Below, piece by piece: positions 1 through 10,895 of a DNA stretch of 64,000 nucleotides (positions within the stretch are counted from its first letter, which is position 1; every line of letters starts with the position of its first letter). A program made the position numbers and the translations under genes. Source of the stretch: Acanthosepion pharaonis (Eukaryota; Mollusca; Cephalopoda; Sepiida; Sepiidae); the NCBI GenBank assembly GCA_903632075.3, contig CAHIKZ030005440.1, positions 594,501-658,500 on the forward strand, given 5' to 3'. Under the pieces are notes generated by a model. The model was not told where the DNA came from and searched no databases. It worked only from the letters and a program-made list of their open reading frames with translations.

Positions 1-175
1 GAGAGAGAGGGAGAGAGAGGGAAAGGGAGAAAAGACAGAGGAGGAAATTAAAAGATAAAAGATATTATAGAACATAAAAGAAAGGTAAAAATAACAAAGA
101 GAGGAGAGAGGAATTAAATATCGAACAAGAAAGAGAATGAGAAAAACAGAGACGAAAGCGAGAAGTTAAAATACG
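1..175. repeat. GA-rich purine tract
   Basis: The + strand is almost entirely A and G, with GAGAGA runs at the window edge that fade into A-rich sequence. No coding signal is visible. The tract probably continues to the left of the window. Confidence 0.85.
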
Positions 176-339
176 CAGAAATAACGACAGAGAACTTGAC
201 AGGGTTTAAAAGAATTGTGTCGTAAGGGTTAGGACAAGGTTAGGGTTACCTGCCTTACCCATAATTATGATGGATGGTGTTATGGGTTCTTACCCATAAT
301 AATAATGGACTATTCCATACTTAATAAATACTGCGCCTC

Positions 340-2870
340 AGTTAGGCCATCAGCCGTTCATTTTGAACAACTGCTGCGCCTGTCTCCGGACGGTAGGAAC
401 CCGAAGGAGGCTACGCCGAAGGGCGGAGTCTCCTTCGGGGAAATAAACTCGGCCCTGAACCCGTTGATGCGGGTTCAAACGGGCATATTTTTTGGGCCGA
501 GCCCACGGGCTCGGGAATTTAAAAAACAGACCTTGTGTCATGGTTCCCCAGTGGGGGGAGACTCAATATCGTGAGTCAGCCGTTCATTTTGAACAGACTG
601 CTCGGTTTAACTCTCTGTCTCCGGACGGAGGAACCCGAAAGAGGCTACGCCGAAGGCGTCTCCGAAGGGCGGAGTCTCGGCCCTGAACCTGTTTATACGG
701 GTTCAAATGGGCTATTTTGGCCGAGCCTAATGGCTCGGGAATTCCCACGTTAAAAAGGCCTTGTGCCCCTGCACCCCGTGGGGGGTGACTCAATATCGTG
801 AGTCAGCCGTTCACTTTTGAACAGACTGCTCGGTTCAACTCTCTGTCTCCGGACGGAGGAACCCGCCTACGCCGAATGGTCTCCTTCGGGAGATGGCTCG
901 GCCCTGAACCCGTCTATACGGGTTCAAAAAACGTTAAAAGGCCTTGTGCCCATGACACCCTCGTGGGGGGTGACTGAGTGCCGTTCACTTTTGAACAGAC
1001 TGCTCGGTTCAACTCTCTGTCTCCCGGACGGAACCCGAAGGGAGGCTACGCCGAGGGCGGTCTCCTTCGGGGGAGGTAAACCGGCCCTGAACCCGTTCAA
1101 GCCTAATGAATCGTTAAAAAGCCGTTCACTTTTGGAACAGAAAGACACCTGATATGGAGTCTCGTCGGGAGGGGGGTGAACACGTTCACTTTGAACAGAT
1201 CGTGGGGGGTGACTCAATATCGTGAGTCAGTCGTTCACTTTGAACAGACTGCTGGGCGGAGTCTCCTTCGGGGGTTTGAACCCGTTTAACGGGTTCTCTT
1301 CCTCGGGAACGGTGCCACATGACACCCTCGTGGGGGGGACTCAATATCGTGAGTCAGCCGTTCCGAACAGACTGAGTTCAACTCTCTGTCTCCGGACGCC
1401 GAAAGGGCGGCGGAGTCTCCTTCCCGGGAGGGTTCAAAAATTTTTGGGCCGAGCCCCCTCGGGAATCCCCCCGACCTTGTTATGGTTACGGGTTCGTGAG
1501 TCAGCCGTTCATTTTGAACAGACTGCTCGGTTTAACTCTCTTGTCTCCGGACGGAAGGCCGAGCCTAATGGTCTCCTTCGGGAGGAATGCCCTGAACCGT
1601 TTATACGGGTTCAAAAGGCCTTGTCGGGCCACGTTAAAATGGCCTTGTGCCACATGACACCCTCGTGGGGGTGGGGGTGACTCAATATCGTGAGTCTCCT
1701 TCAGTCGTTCACGGGTTTGAACAGACTGGCTCGGTTTGAATGACACCCTCGTTCCAATATCGTGAGTCAGCCGGCTTTTGGAGGAACCCGGAAGGGAGGC
1801 TACGCCGAAGGGGTCTCCTTCGGGGAGTCTCCGTCGGGTCTATACGGGTTCAAAAACGGCCCGGCCCCGGGAAACCCGCCTTTGCCACATGACACCCTCG
1901 TGGGGGGGTACGGGGGTTCAAATGGAGTCAGCCGTTCACTTTTGAACAGACTGCTCGGTTCAACTCTCTTTTTGGCCGAGTCTCCCTAATGGCTCGGGAT
2001 TTTGCCCACGGGAATTAAAAAGGCCTTGTGCCACATGACACCCTCGTGGGGGGACTCGACTCAATATCGTGAACAGACTGTCGTTCAACTCTCTGTCTTT
2101 GAACAGACTGTCTCCTCGGGGTTTGAACTCTCGGGTTTCCTACGTTAAAAAGGCCTTGGCCACATGACACCCTCGTGGGGGAGGAACCCGGAAGGAGGCT
2201 ACGCCGAAGGGCGGAGTCTCGTTCGTTAAAAAGGGGGAGAGTCAGCCGTTCACTTTTGAAAACTGCTCGGCTCCTGAATTCGTTTATACGGGTTCAAAAA
2301 GCCTAATGGCTCGGGGGCATACCCTCGTGGGGGGCTGACTTTTGAGTCAGTCCGAGACCTCGGGCTTTACGGGCGGGAGGAACCCGAATACGCCCAGTCT
2401 CCGTCAATAAAACGGCCCCTGAACCCGACCTTGTGTCAGCCATGGTTGCCCCCAGTGGGTGGGGAGACTCAATATCGTGAGTCAGTCGCCGTTCGGTTTG
2501 AACTCTCTTTTGAACAGAATGATCCGTCGGTTCAACTCTCTGTCCTCGGATGGAGAAGACCCGTTTTGACCCGGACCCTCGTGGGGATGCTACGCCGAAG
2601 GGCGGAGTTTGAACTTCTTCGGGAGGCTAAAAGTCTCCGTCGGCCCTGAACGGGTTCCGTTTATATGGGTTCAAACGGGGGGGGCGACTCAATATTTTTT
2701 ACGGGCCGAGGCCACGAGCTCGGAAACCCACAATAAACAACCGAAATGTTGCCCCAGTGGGTGGGAATAAACAACCGACCAATATCGATGGAGAAGAACC
2801 CGAGGAGTCAGTAGTTCAAGTCGTTTATATGGGTTCGGGCATATTTTAGTTCAAGTCGTAGTTCAAAGAG
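340..2870 (+). repeat. Tandem array of multi-hairpin repeat (family H), increasingly scrambled
   Basis: Units of about 180-250 bp start near 345, 571, 798, 976 and 1222. In order, each carries: a TGAACAGACTG lead; a stem CTCTGTC/GACGGAG capped by TCCG; a GGCTACGCCGAAGGGCGGAG hairpin; an 8-bp stem GAACCCGT/ACGGGTTC with a TTAT loop; a 7-bp stem CCGAGCC/GGCTCGG; ACGTTAAA; then CCTTGTGCCACATGACACC and CTCGTGGGGGG; and finally GTGACTCAATATCGTGAGTCAG. After about 1.2 kb the units break into short permuted pieces of the same consensus. Short open frames in the array are by-products of GC-rich repeats and are not annotated. The family name H is mine. The repeat could be an amplified SINE or a structured-RNA locus. 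Confidence 0.85.
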
Positions 2871-3239
2871 TTCAGTCGAGTCAAGAGTCGAGTCAGGCAG
2901 TACGAAACAGAGTCCCGTTCAGACAATTACTGCAAGACATTGGAATAGTGATACTGGTCGAGATTACATTGTTCTCCCTACTAAACCTGATTGTTCATAC
3001 TAACACTTCTACTTCACTGTATATATTCCTGTTTGTAATATATCTGTGTTATTCCATACCTGTCTTTGAGTTCTTCTTTATTGGTTCTATCTTGGACTAT
3101 CACCGTGGTACAAGGAACCGGACCATAACAGATGGTAAAAATAAAACAAAACAAAAAAAAAAAATAAAATAATATAATAAAATAAAACAGGGAATTGTGG
3201 GTAGAAAACTGGCTAGCAATGAGAAATTATTTGATGAAA
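2871..3239. other. Unassigned, AT-rich from 2950
   Basis: The stretch begins with GAGTC-type short repeats left over from the hairpin array (2860-2900), continues as single-copy-looking AT-rich DNA, and ends in an A-rich run at 3135-3190. A 74-codon open frame at 2948-3172 shows no recognisable domain. I see no gene. Confidence 0.4.
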
Positions 3240-3725
3240 AGCCTTGATCAAGAGTTATTGTCGACCTCTCTACTTTCGTGCAGAGAGGAAAGCAGACGAG
3301 ACTCTGTGCTTAGGCAGAGGCTCGTCTGGGGAGGTAGACAAACTTGACCTCGTGTATGCGGGGTCTACCGGGAATTCTTTGCCCGAACCCACGGTCTCGG
3401 AATTGCTCTACGTAAAAATTGGTCTTGTGTCGCCTCCTGACTTGTAGGGAATTTTGGTACATACGAGGCTTGATAATGTATCAAGACTGACATGTCGACC
3501 TCTCTGCTCGAAAGCAGAGGAACGCAGACGAGGCTTTCTCGAAAGGCAGAGTCTCGTCTGGAGAGGTAGACTAACCCGATTCCATGCATGCATAACGCGG
3601 AATTTTTGCTAGAGACTACGGGCTTCGATTGCCCCTAGATAAAATTTGGCCTTATGCCACATCCTGCCTCGTGGGGAGTTCGGGTATATACCAGCTTGAT
3701 CAAGTATCATACAACTTGACGGACG
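3240..3725 (+). repeat. Two hairpin-repeat (family H) units, divergent subfamily
   Basis: Two units start near 3255 and 3495. They keep the family order but differ in sequence: CCTCTCT stem/loop/AGAGAGG, CAGACGAG ... CTCGTCTG, GGTAGAC ... GTCTACC, an ACCCACGG hairpin remnant, then CTTGTGTCGCCTCCTGACTTGT in the first and CTTATGCCACATCCTGCCTCGTGGGG in the second. The spacer TTGATNAAGTATCA separates them. Stems are kept although loop and stem bases changed, for example TCTGC/GCAGA with a TCGAAA loop in the second unit. Confidence 0.8.
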
Positions 3726-4324
3726 ATCAAATGAAGAGTGAAAGAGAAATGAACGAATAAAAGAGAAAGAACGAAGGAAAGCAAGAAGCGTGTGAAAAGA
3801 GAAACAAATTGTTTTGCCATCTCGGCTATCATGGATGGGAAATTACGCTTAATCACTGACAGTGAAGCCTTTCAGTGTCGAGAGAGACGTAATTGCTCGG
3901 CTAACAATGGTGAAATTGGTTGCCAGGTTGCAAACGATCACTGGCCTTGCAAGTTTTACTCTTGTTTCTAGAAGGGGACGATTTAGCACTATCTGTAATT
4001 GAGTGAGGAGGATTAGAATGACGTAGATGGAAGGATTTAGATAGGACACAGCTTATGCTGAAGAAGGCATTTTCTGAAGACATAGAAAGCGGAGACAGAT
4101 TAGATAGACCGGATAATCAGTAGACGTGTACGATACCAACATCCGGGGATTGGCGAGATTCATCGGAAGAGAGATCGTTCGGATTATGAAATTGATATTT
4201 GTCATTGGCTTCCCAGGGAACCATTGATATTTGTCAATGGGTTCCCAGGTATCATCTCAGACCCCTCCAGCAGTTGCTCGGGATAAATGAAATAGATATC
4301 AGTGAATTGATAAGGAGGATTTGA
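3726..4324. other. Unassigned DNA
   Basis: A purine-rich stretch (3740-3810) is followed by ordinary-looking sequence. TTCCCAGGNANCATTGATATTTGTCA occurs twice in tandem at about 4185-4245, a small local duplication. No coding domain was recognised in any frame. Confidence 0.4.
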
Positions 4325-4490
4325 TGGGCGTCGAATCACTCCTTAATTACTGGTGTTCCCAGGTCCATCTTGACCCGTGGTGGTAGCAGCTGTTAGGTTT
4401 TCATGGGCAAATCGTTAACACCCAAAACTGGGGTCAAAACACTATGAAAGTGTAAAATAGGTTTCAATATTAGCAATATATTTTTGTAAG
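4325..4490 (+). mobile_element. SINE-like repeat family B, 5' part
   Basis: This matches the head of a dispersed family seen many times here: AATTACTGGTGTTCCCAGGT, then CCCGTGGTGGTAGCAGCTGT, GGGCAAATCGTTAAC and AAACACTATGAAAGTGTAAA. Other copies lie at 14.8, 16.7, 24.0, 36.8 and 40.8 kb. Read in this direction, complete copies end in AACCCATTGAGGTTGATATG followed by AACCAAACC repeats, as expected for a SINE tail. I do not recognise the head as a known RNA gene, so the class is inferred. Confidence 0.7.
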
Positions 4491-4719
4491 TGTTGAAACT
4501 TGACTAATGCATGGAATAATAATGCAACACAAAATTTACTTAGAACAAAATGTATTGAAACATTCTTGGGAAGACCGTCCCTGGAGAATGTCTTAGTCGC
4601 AGTCGGGCAGAGTCTCTGGATTGAATCTCTTGATTCCTCCCTCTCTTCCCGGTACCAACCATATTTATATGGTCGGTACTCCACTATGCAAATTAGGTGG
4701 ATCCTACCACAACATTAAG

Positions 4720-4862
4720 GAAATTATTGCCAGTAATAAATTTTTGAAGAAAAAATTATTACCAGCAATAAATTACCAGCCATACATTACTACCAGGATT
4801 ATATTTTTGAAGGACAAAATTATTACTGGCAATACCAGCAATACTTTTGATTTAATGGAATA
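4720..4862 (+). repeat. Fragmented SINE-B middle region
   Basis: TTACCAGCAATAAATT and TTTTTGAAGRANAAAATTATTA recur three times in slightly altered form, matching the mid-section of family B. It looks like local tandem duplication of a SINE fragment. Confidence 0.55.
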
Positions 4863-4934
4863 ACCTGTCACCCCCATGAGTGACTACACTATAGGTAGTA
4901 ACTACCTATAAGTTTCGGTAAGTCAACGGACTAC

Positions 4935-5125
4935 AGAGACTAGCTGTAATCTTTTCAGCTATACGGTTGAACTCTCTGCCTTCAGGCATAGGGGAACCCA
5001 GACGAGGCTATGCCGAAGGGAAGAGTCTAGTTTGGGGAGGTTAACTGACCCTAAACCCGTTTTTACGGGTTCGAAAGGCAATATTTTTGGCCGAGCTTAC
5101 GGGCTAGGAGAACCCACGTTAAACC
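4935..5125 (+). repeat. Hairpin-repeat (family H) unit, 3' truncated
   Basis: This is one unit with CTCTCTGCC-TTCA-GGCAtAG, CCAGACGAGGCTATGCCGAA, an AACCCGT/ACGGGTT stem with a TTTT loop, CCGAGCTTACGGGCTAGG and CCCACGTTAAA. It stops just before the usual CCTTGTGCCACA module and runs into Copia coding sequence, so it was probably cut by that rearrangement. It lies upstream of the Copia relic, while three more units lie downstream at 8.26-8.94 kb. Confidence 0.8.
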
Positions 5126-7245
5126 TGCTATTTGCTATACATATGTTGACCACAGGGTGGAACTAGATCCAAAAAGTGAAAGGGACATATTTATTGGGTA
5201 TGATAAGCCAAGTTCAGCCTATATGATTTATTTTCCACAAACTAAAACGATGAGAAAGATGAGATGCGTCAGATTTAGAGATTCCTTTGAGCGAGGGGAG
5301 GAACCCCCCCAAAAAGAAACGAAGAATATTAATTGCGAGGAACTAGTCCAACCCGAATAAGTATGGCCTAATTATGGGCCTATAAGTAGAAAACCCGTAC
5401 AGAGTCCACTATCAGAGGAAGGTATTATACCAGATGAGGTATACGAGAAAAATCAGGTGCAAATTCCGACAAAAATAGAGGAAAGCCAGACTATTTTGAA
5501 ATGAATCAATGTAATATTAACTGTTGTTATGCGGTACAAATGTATCTCAAGGAACTACCAAGAAGCCATACATTCTGTCAAGACCATAGCGGCCATGCCT
5601 TCAAAAGATAAATGAAGAAATTTAAACCTTCAAAAGTCAAATGAAGAAATTTAATCCAAAAATAAATGAAAAATGAAGAACTTAAATCTTTAGTATTAAG
5701 GGACATTGATTTTGAATCAAAACGCCCCAGATGATAGAAATATCATCAGAACTGAGGATGGATCGTCAGTCTACAAGGTTCGTTTTATAGCTAAATTTTC
5801 ATAGATATAAAGGGGGCGACGAAACTGAGGATGAATCGCCGTTGGGTTTACACTGTAAAAGCGAACTGAGGATGAAGGCTCGCTTTTTTTAGCTAACGGA
5901 CTTTCATAGATATATGGAGTAGATTATAAGAGAGGAGGAGAGGACTTATGTCGAAACATTAAGTCTTAATTAGAGTTTTGATGCAAATGGATGCCCATTA
6001 TGGTAAGGATTTACACCATATGGATGTTAAAAGAGGCTTATTTCTGAATGCTACCATCGACTATGAAATATATATGGAACCGCCAGAAAGTTTTTGAAGA
6101 AAGGTGATAATTATGTATGGAAACTTTAAAAAAAAGTCACTATTTGGACTCAAAATGAGTGGAAAAACATGAAATAATTTAAATCCATTGTTATTTAATG
6201 AGACAATAATTTCAATCTCCCCAAGTTGACCCATGTCTGTACACGAAGACATTTAATAATGAAATATTAGTAATTCTGGTTATTTGGGTCGAAAATATGT
6301 TAATTGCATCAAAGAGTGAGGCCGCTCTATTAAAAAACAAGAGTTCTTTAGAAATTAGTTTTAAAATGACCAATTTGGGTCGACTATCATGTTTTTCTTG
6401 GTATACAGTAAAAATTTAAAGGCATCGCTATTTCAATGAATTAATCGAGATACATGGAAAGACTTTTATCGAAATTTAACATGCAAAATTATAAAATAAG
6501 AATTATTCCATGTGAAATGGATTGAAACATAGTTATGAATAAGGAAGATGGTATAGCGGCTTGTGAGAAAGAATACAGAACATTGGTCGGAAGTCTTATT
6601 TGCATGATGATATAAACTAGGCAAGATATCTGCTATACGGTTACTAGGTTGTCCCAAAACTTAAATAAACCGGGGACTGTACATTTAACAATTTTTAAGC
6701 AAGTATTACGTTATCTGAAGTGGACTAACAGTCGATATCTAGTATTTTGACAATCCAATAAACTATTAAAATTGGAAGGATTTTGTGATGCTGATTGGGC
6801 CAATTCACCAGACCGCAAGAGTATAACAGGCTATTGCTTTAAACTATCAGAGTGTAGCCCAATAATCAGCAGGAATTAAGAAACAGCGAAAGATTTCATT
6901 TTTTAGTTGTGAAGCTGGATGTATTGCATTGTGAAAAGGAACACAAGAGGTTATTTTTCTTAAATTGCTAATAAAAGCAATTACAATACTGGCAATAACT
7001 GAACCGATAATTATTTACTCGGCGATCAGGGCATTATTGCTTTGGCTAGAAATTCAATATTACATCAAAGATCAAAAACATATCAATATAAAATATCAGT
7101 TTGTTAAGGACCAAGTAGAAATGAAAACAGTACAAATTGAATATGTTCAATCGGGAAATAATATGGCGGATTTATTTGTAAAAACCGATTACGAAATTGA
7201 AACTACGGGCTTTTTGCTTCTGCAATATTTAGTGCTGACTTCTTA
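5126..7245 (+). pseudogene. Copia-type LTR retrotransposon polyprotein relic (integrase end, RT, RNase H)
   Basis: Decayed pol of a Ty1/Copia element. At 5157-5360 the frame reads LDPKSERDIFIGYDKPSSAY, the conserved integrase-to-RT linker (normally LDPKSxxxIFxGY). At about 5985-6100 it reads DLHHMDVKRGLFLNATIDYE, matching the RT motif around the first catalytic aspartate (usually QMDVKTAFLNG). At 6575-6700 there is EYRTLVGSLICMMI, a stop, then TRQDICYTVTRLSQ (usually TRPDIxxxVxxLS). At 6780-6840 there is GFCDADWANSPDRKSITGY, the RNase H motif. The end, to 7245, keeps the QFVKDQVE...VQSGNNMADLFVK region. Many stops and frameshifts show it is dead. Names of the motifs are family knowledge; the order of domains fits Copia rather than Gypsy. 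Confidence 0.88.
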
Positions 7246-7470
7246 GGTCCTTATTTGGTCCTGGGCAAGACGTAAAACTGCATCCATTAAGGCCCTTATT
7301 AGGTCCTGGGCAAGACGTAAAACTGCATCCATTAAGGCCCTTATTAGGTCCTGGGCAAGACGTAAAACTGCATCCATTAAGGCCCTTATTAGGTCCTGGG
7401 CAAGACGTAAAACTGCATCCATTAAGTCCCTATAAGGTCCTGGGTAGGACGTAAAACTGCATCCATTAGT
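7246..7470 (+). repeat. 45-bp minisatellite, about five copies
   Basis: The unit GGTCCTGGGCAAGACGTAAA-ACTGCATCCATTAAGGCCCTTATTA repeats with very few changes; the last copy is altered (AAGTCCCTATAA, GGGTAGGACG). Because 45 is a multiple of three, an open frame crosses the array on the minus strand, but that is a property of the repeat. It directly follows the RNase H end of the Copia relic. Confidence 0.9.
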
Positions 7471-7960
7471 TACTGTGTTAAGAAACGTCAGTTCAGTTTT
7501 TAGCATGAATGTAAGTCCTTAGTTTCGGGGTATAAATGTAAATGGTCCTACTTTGAACCCAATCCTCTTCTTCATGATTCTCTGGATCACTCTGATCCGG
7601 AGTGATAGTAACTGTTTTAGTGGGTCCCAGCTATGGGTAAAGTAACAATTCTTTCCACTTTTTGTTGTGATCGCAATCTAAACTTATAATATTGTTATTC
7701 ATGTTATATTAACCCGAAGTACTTAACTGTGAACAAAGTGATATGACTAATTTTTGTGGATATTAATTTTCAATAAAAATAAAAATAATATATAAAAAAA
7801 AAAAAAATAAAAATTTGGATTACTATATTATTTGTTACATATTAATATTATCTTTAAAAAAGAAAAAAAAAAGAAAAAAGATATAATTTTTGGAATTAAA
7901 GTATTTATTAACTTTACTAATATTTTGAAGGGAGATTCCATAATATACCCAAAATAAGGG
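7471..7960. other. AT-rich Copia 3' flank, unassigned
   Basis: The sequence becomes A/T-rich with poly-A runs at 7790-7820 and 7860-7885. At 7958-7968 it reaches AAAATAAGGGGGG, a good polypurine-tract candidate just before TGTTACAG. No coding motif was seen. Confidence 0.4.
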
Positions 7961-7968
7961 GGGCTGTT

Positions 7969-8245
7969 ACAGTTTTTTCCCTTTATAGTCTACCAATAGA
8001 AGATTAACCAATCAGAAGCCGCGGAACACTGTATCCGTCGTGTATAAAGGCGGCCATCTTTGTCTTCCTACCGGAATGACCAGAAGCAACTTGTCCGGCG
8101 AACAGGACAGACGGAAGAACTACGCTCTGCTACCTTGCAGCGATATCCACTGCGAACCTGCACTACGCTTTCCTACTGTCTCCGAAATATTCACTGCCAA
8201 CCTATGGATTCTATACTCGAAGACGACCGTCATGAAAATGTCTAA
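7969..8245 (+). mobile_element. LTR-like segment (probable Copia 3' LTR, partial)
   Basis: The segment starts TGTTACAG right after an AAGGGGGG polypurine run, as Copia LTRs do. It then has two CCAAT boxes (CCAATAGA, CCAATCAG) and TGTATAAAGGCGGCC, a TATA-like promoter arrangement. A second, minus-strand copy of about 265 bp lies at 20,775-21,045 and shares GTCGTGTATAAAGGCGGCCA, GAACTACGCTCTGCTAC and TACTCGAAGACGACCGTCAT. No 5' LTR was found, so the LTR call is inferred. Confidence 0.55.
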
Positions 8246-8254
8246 CAGTGGGGT

Positions 8255-8945
8255 GGGTAAATATTCTAGCTGTAATCTGTCTAGCTGTACGGTTGAACTC
8301 TCTGCCTTCGGGCAGAGAGGAACCCAGATGAGGCTATGCCGAAGGGCAGAGTCTCGTCTGGGGTAGTAGACCGACCCGACCCCCTTATTTACGGGGTCTA
8401 CGGGGAATTTTTGCCCGAGCCTACGGGCTTGGACACTCAACGTTAAATTCGGCCTTGTGCCACATCCGTGTGGGGCGGTTGGCAAATATACTAGCTGTAA
8501 TCTGTTCCAGCTGTGCTGGTCGAACTCTCTGCCTCCGGACAGAGAGGATCCCCAGACGAGGCTATGTCGAAAGGCAGGTTCGCGTTTCGGGAAACAGTTA
8601 CCCGACACCGTTTTATATGGGGAATTTTTTTGCTGAGCCTATGGGTTCGGATACCCCACATTAATCACGTGGGGCGGTTAGTAAATATACTAGCTGGGAT
8701 CTGTTACTCAGCTCTTAGCTGTTGTCGAACTCTCTGTCTTCGGGCAGAGACCAACACGGAAAAGGCTATGCCGAAATGTAGAGTCTCGTCTAGGGAGGTA
8801 GACAGACCCGAACCCGTTTATGGGGGTTTACAGGGAAATTTTGTCCAAGCCAACAGGCTCGGCTTGCCCAACATTAAATTCGGCCTTGTGCCACATCCTA
8901 CCTCGTGGAGAGGTTGGTAAATATTACTAGCTGGGATCTGTTGAG
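8255..8945 (+). repeat. Three tandem hairpin-repeat (family H) units
   Basis: Unit landmarks AACTCTCTGYC fall near 8297, 8525 and 8732 (periods about 228 and 207). In the first unit, 8298-8319 is a perfect 9-bp stem (CTCTCTGCC) closed by TTCG. 8323-8362 is a 10-bp stem with a nested TGCC-GAAG-GGCA. 8366-8401 pairs GTAGAC with GTCTAC, and 8415-8432 is CCGAGCC/GGCTTGG with a TAC loop. Units end in CCTTGTGCCACATCC, then TGGGGCGGTTGG, and are joined by AATATACTAGCTGTAATCTG. Changes between units mostly keep pairing. Confidence 0.88.
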
Positions 8946-9167
8946 TACCACTCAGACTTACGCAAGAACTACCGACCTTCCAATAGTAGCACTCACTACT
9001 GGATTGACTTGCGACAACTTAGTGCATAACTGTTATCTTTATTCTTATTGTATTGTTTTTTTTTAAATAAAACTTATTAAATATTAAGATAAAAATTTTA
9101 TCCACTTTGTTTTTCAAGTATATATTCCTATTAGCACAGAATAGGAAAACATTTTTCGAATAAAATA

Positions 9168-9295
9168 TATTAGCAGCAATACATTTTGAAAAATTTTTTA
9201 CCAGCAATAAAAAAATTTTGTCGGCATTAAATAATTCATTGAGATTGATATGCCGTGAAACAACACGAACCAAATGAAACAAAAGACGCAACAAC
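9168..9295 (+). mobile_element. SINE-B 3' half
   Basis: It carries TTTTTTACCAGCAATAAAAA, TCGGCATTAAATAATTCATT, GATTGATATGCCGTGAAAC and a CGAACCAAATGAAAC tail, which is the 3' end of family B. The 5' part is missing, the usual 5' truncation of a retroposed copy or later decay. Confidence 0.7.
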
Positions 9296-10010
9296 TGGAG
9301 TGTTGCTGCTAATGGCTGTGGTTCAGCTGACAAAAAAGTAAGAGCAGGCCAGTATTGGACTATCGTGAATTGAATGAGTACGTGTCACGTCTCTTATGTG
9401 GAGAAATGACAGACAAGAAACAATACGAAAGACAGGAGCTTCCAGCATTGAGGACCTAAAAGCTGCAGAAACATGTAGCAAGGAAATTCTGGAAATACCG
9501 ATTGGTCCAGTTGAAGAGTAAGACTTATTGTCTGACTCACTTAGGGGTTGTATTGTTTTTTTTTGCCTACGAATGTTGCGCCAAAAGTCATGGTAACTAC
9601 ATGGTGCGTGAAAAGTAAGTAAGCATTAGAAATTGGTAATACAATCCATATTACTACCTTCAAGTAATTCAGTCCAATTGGCTCGCCTAATCACATGGTC
9701 CAAAAATAGGCACTTTTCCTTTCCATTATCTCCCGCCATTCACCCTATTCGGACGTGAAAAGAAAAGGAAAAGTCCTTCCTCTCGTTATGGCATCGAAAC
9801 ATCATATTTGCAGACACGCGAATATTCTAAGGTTTCAATTCCGAATTATTTGTCTGGTCAGAACAAACACATGGCTGTGTTTGTCTCCATTTTCTCATCT
9901 ATTTTTTTAAAAACCCAATTCAATTTCATTTGTTCTGTTTATCCATTATCATTTCTCTACGAGAATAAACAATTGTTTTGATCGTCAGTTTCTAAAATCT
10001 ACAATACTGC
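9296..10010. other. Unassigned DNA
   Basis: Both strands were scanned. There is no recognisable protein motif, RNA gene or repeat copy, apart from a T-run at 9555. Confidence 0.4.
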
Positions 10011-10345
10011 CCAAGAGAGAAAAAGAGATAGACGAGAGAGAAATTAATATGAGCAGAGAGAGAGAGAGAGAGGAATATGAGAGAGAAAGAAAAGGAGAAA
10101 ATAAAATCGTAAGTGAAAGGAAATAGAGAAAGAGAAAAGAGAGAAAAAAGAGAAGATAAAACAGAGAGAGGAATTAATAAAACACACACACATACAACAA
10201 AGAGAGAGAGAAAAGAGAGAGAGAGAAAGAAACAGAAAAAGAGAAAAGAGAGAGAGAAAAGGGGAGAGGCTTAAAGCAGAGAGATAGGAATTAATAAAAG
10301 AGAGAGAGACAGATAGAAGATAAATGATTGAGTAAAATTCGAAAA
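10010..10345. repeat. GA-rich purine tract
   Basis: GAGAGA and GAAAGA runs alternate with A-rich segments, and a short CACACACA lies at 10,181. Open frames on the minus strand (F/L/S-rich) are low-complexity artefacts. Confidence 0.85.
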
Positions 10346-10436
10346 CTGATGAGACAATGGATAATGTGTGTGTGTGAAGTAAAATTGAAGAGGATAAAAA
10401 AGAATTTATAGTTGGATTGATGTGAGTTTGTGACCC

Positions 10437-10470
10437 TGGGTTTCACGCTATTTGCAATCGTCAGACAAAC
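10437..10470 (+). repeat. Solo copy of the 11-kb element's terminal repeat
   Basis: TTTCACGCTATTTGCAATCG followed by TCAG resembles the terminal arms at 11,063 and 11,862 (TTTCATGCTATATGCAATCG then TCGG). It is a third, isolated end of the same family. Confidence 0.5.
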
Positions 10471-10890
10471 TGATTAACATTGTCGTCGGAACACCACTCA
10501 TACTTACGCAAACACGCTTCTCGCACACATGTATATACGTATGATGGGGTCTGTGTAAGACTGTGGTAGGTAAAATTGCTATTATTTTTAATTTTTAAAG
10601 CTGTTTTGTTATTATTTTAAAACCGGTTATTTGCTTGTTTTTGGCGATTGCGCATATATAAATGGTAGAAACTTCAATTTGTAATACTTATTGGTATTTA
10701 TGCGGTGGTATTAATTTTGCAGGGGGAGAGAGAAGTAAGTATAATTGTGGACTGATTCGGTAATGGTAATTGTGGTGCAGTAGTAATGGACTAATGCGGC
10801 AATGGTGGGTGATGCAGCAATAATCCAGACTAAATATGTTACATCAATCCAACTAAATATGAGCGCTTTATCAATAGATATTGAGCGCTT

Positions 10891-10895
<5 letters not shown>

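Noticed and set aside
226..250. Telomeric TTAGGG repeats
   Set aside because: Only isolated TTAGG/TTAGGG words occur, with no tandem run.
305..2649. Many 60-150 codon frames in the first 2.7 kb
   Set aside because: They come from repeated GC-rich hairpin units in all frames and share the repeat's words, not protein motifs.
8040..8366. 108-codon open frame
   Set aside because: It spans the LTR-like segment and then the hairpin repeat; no domain, and the overlapping frame on the other strand is equally long.
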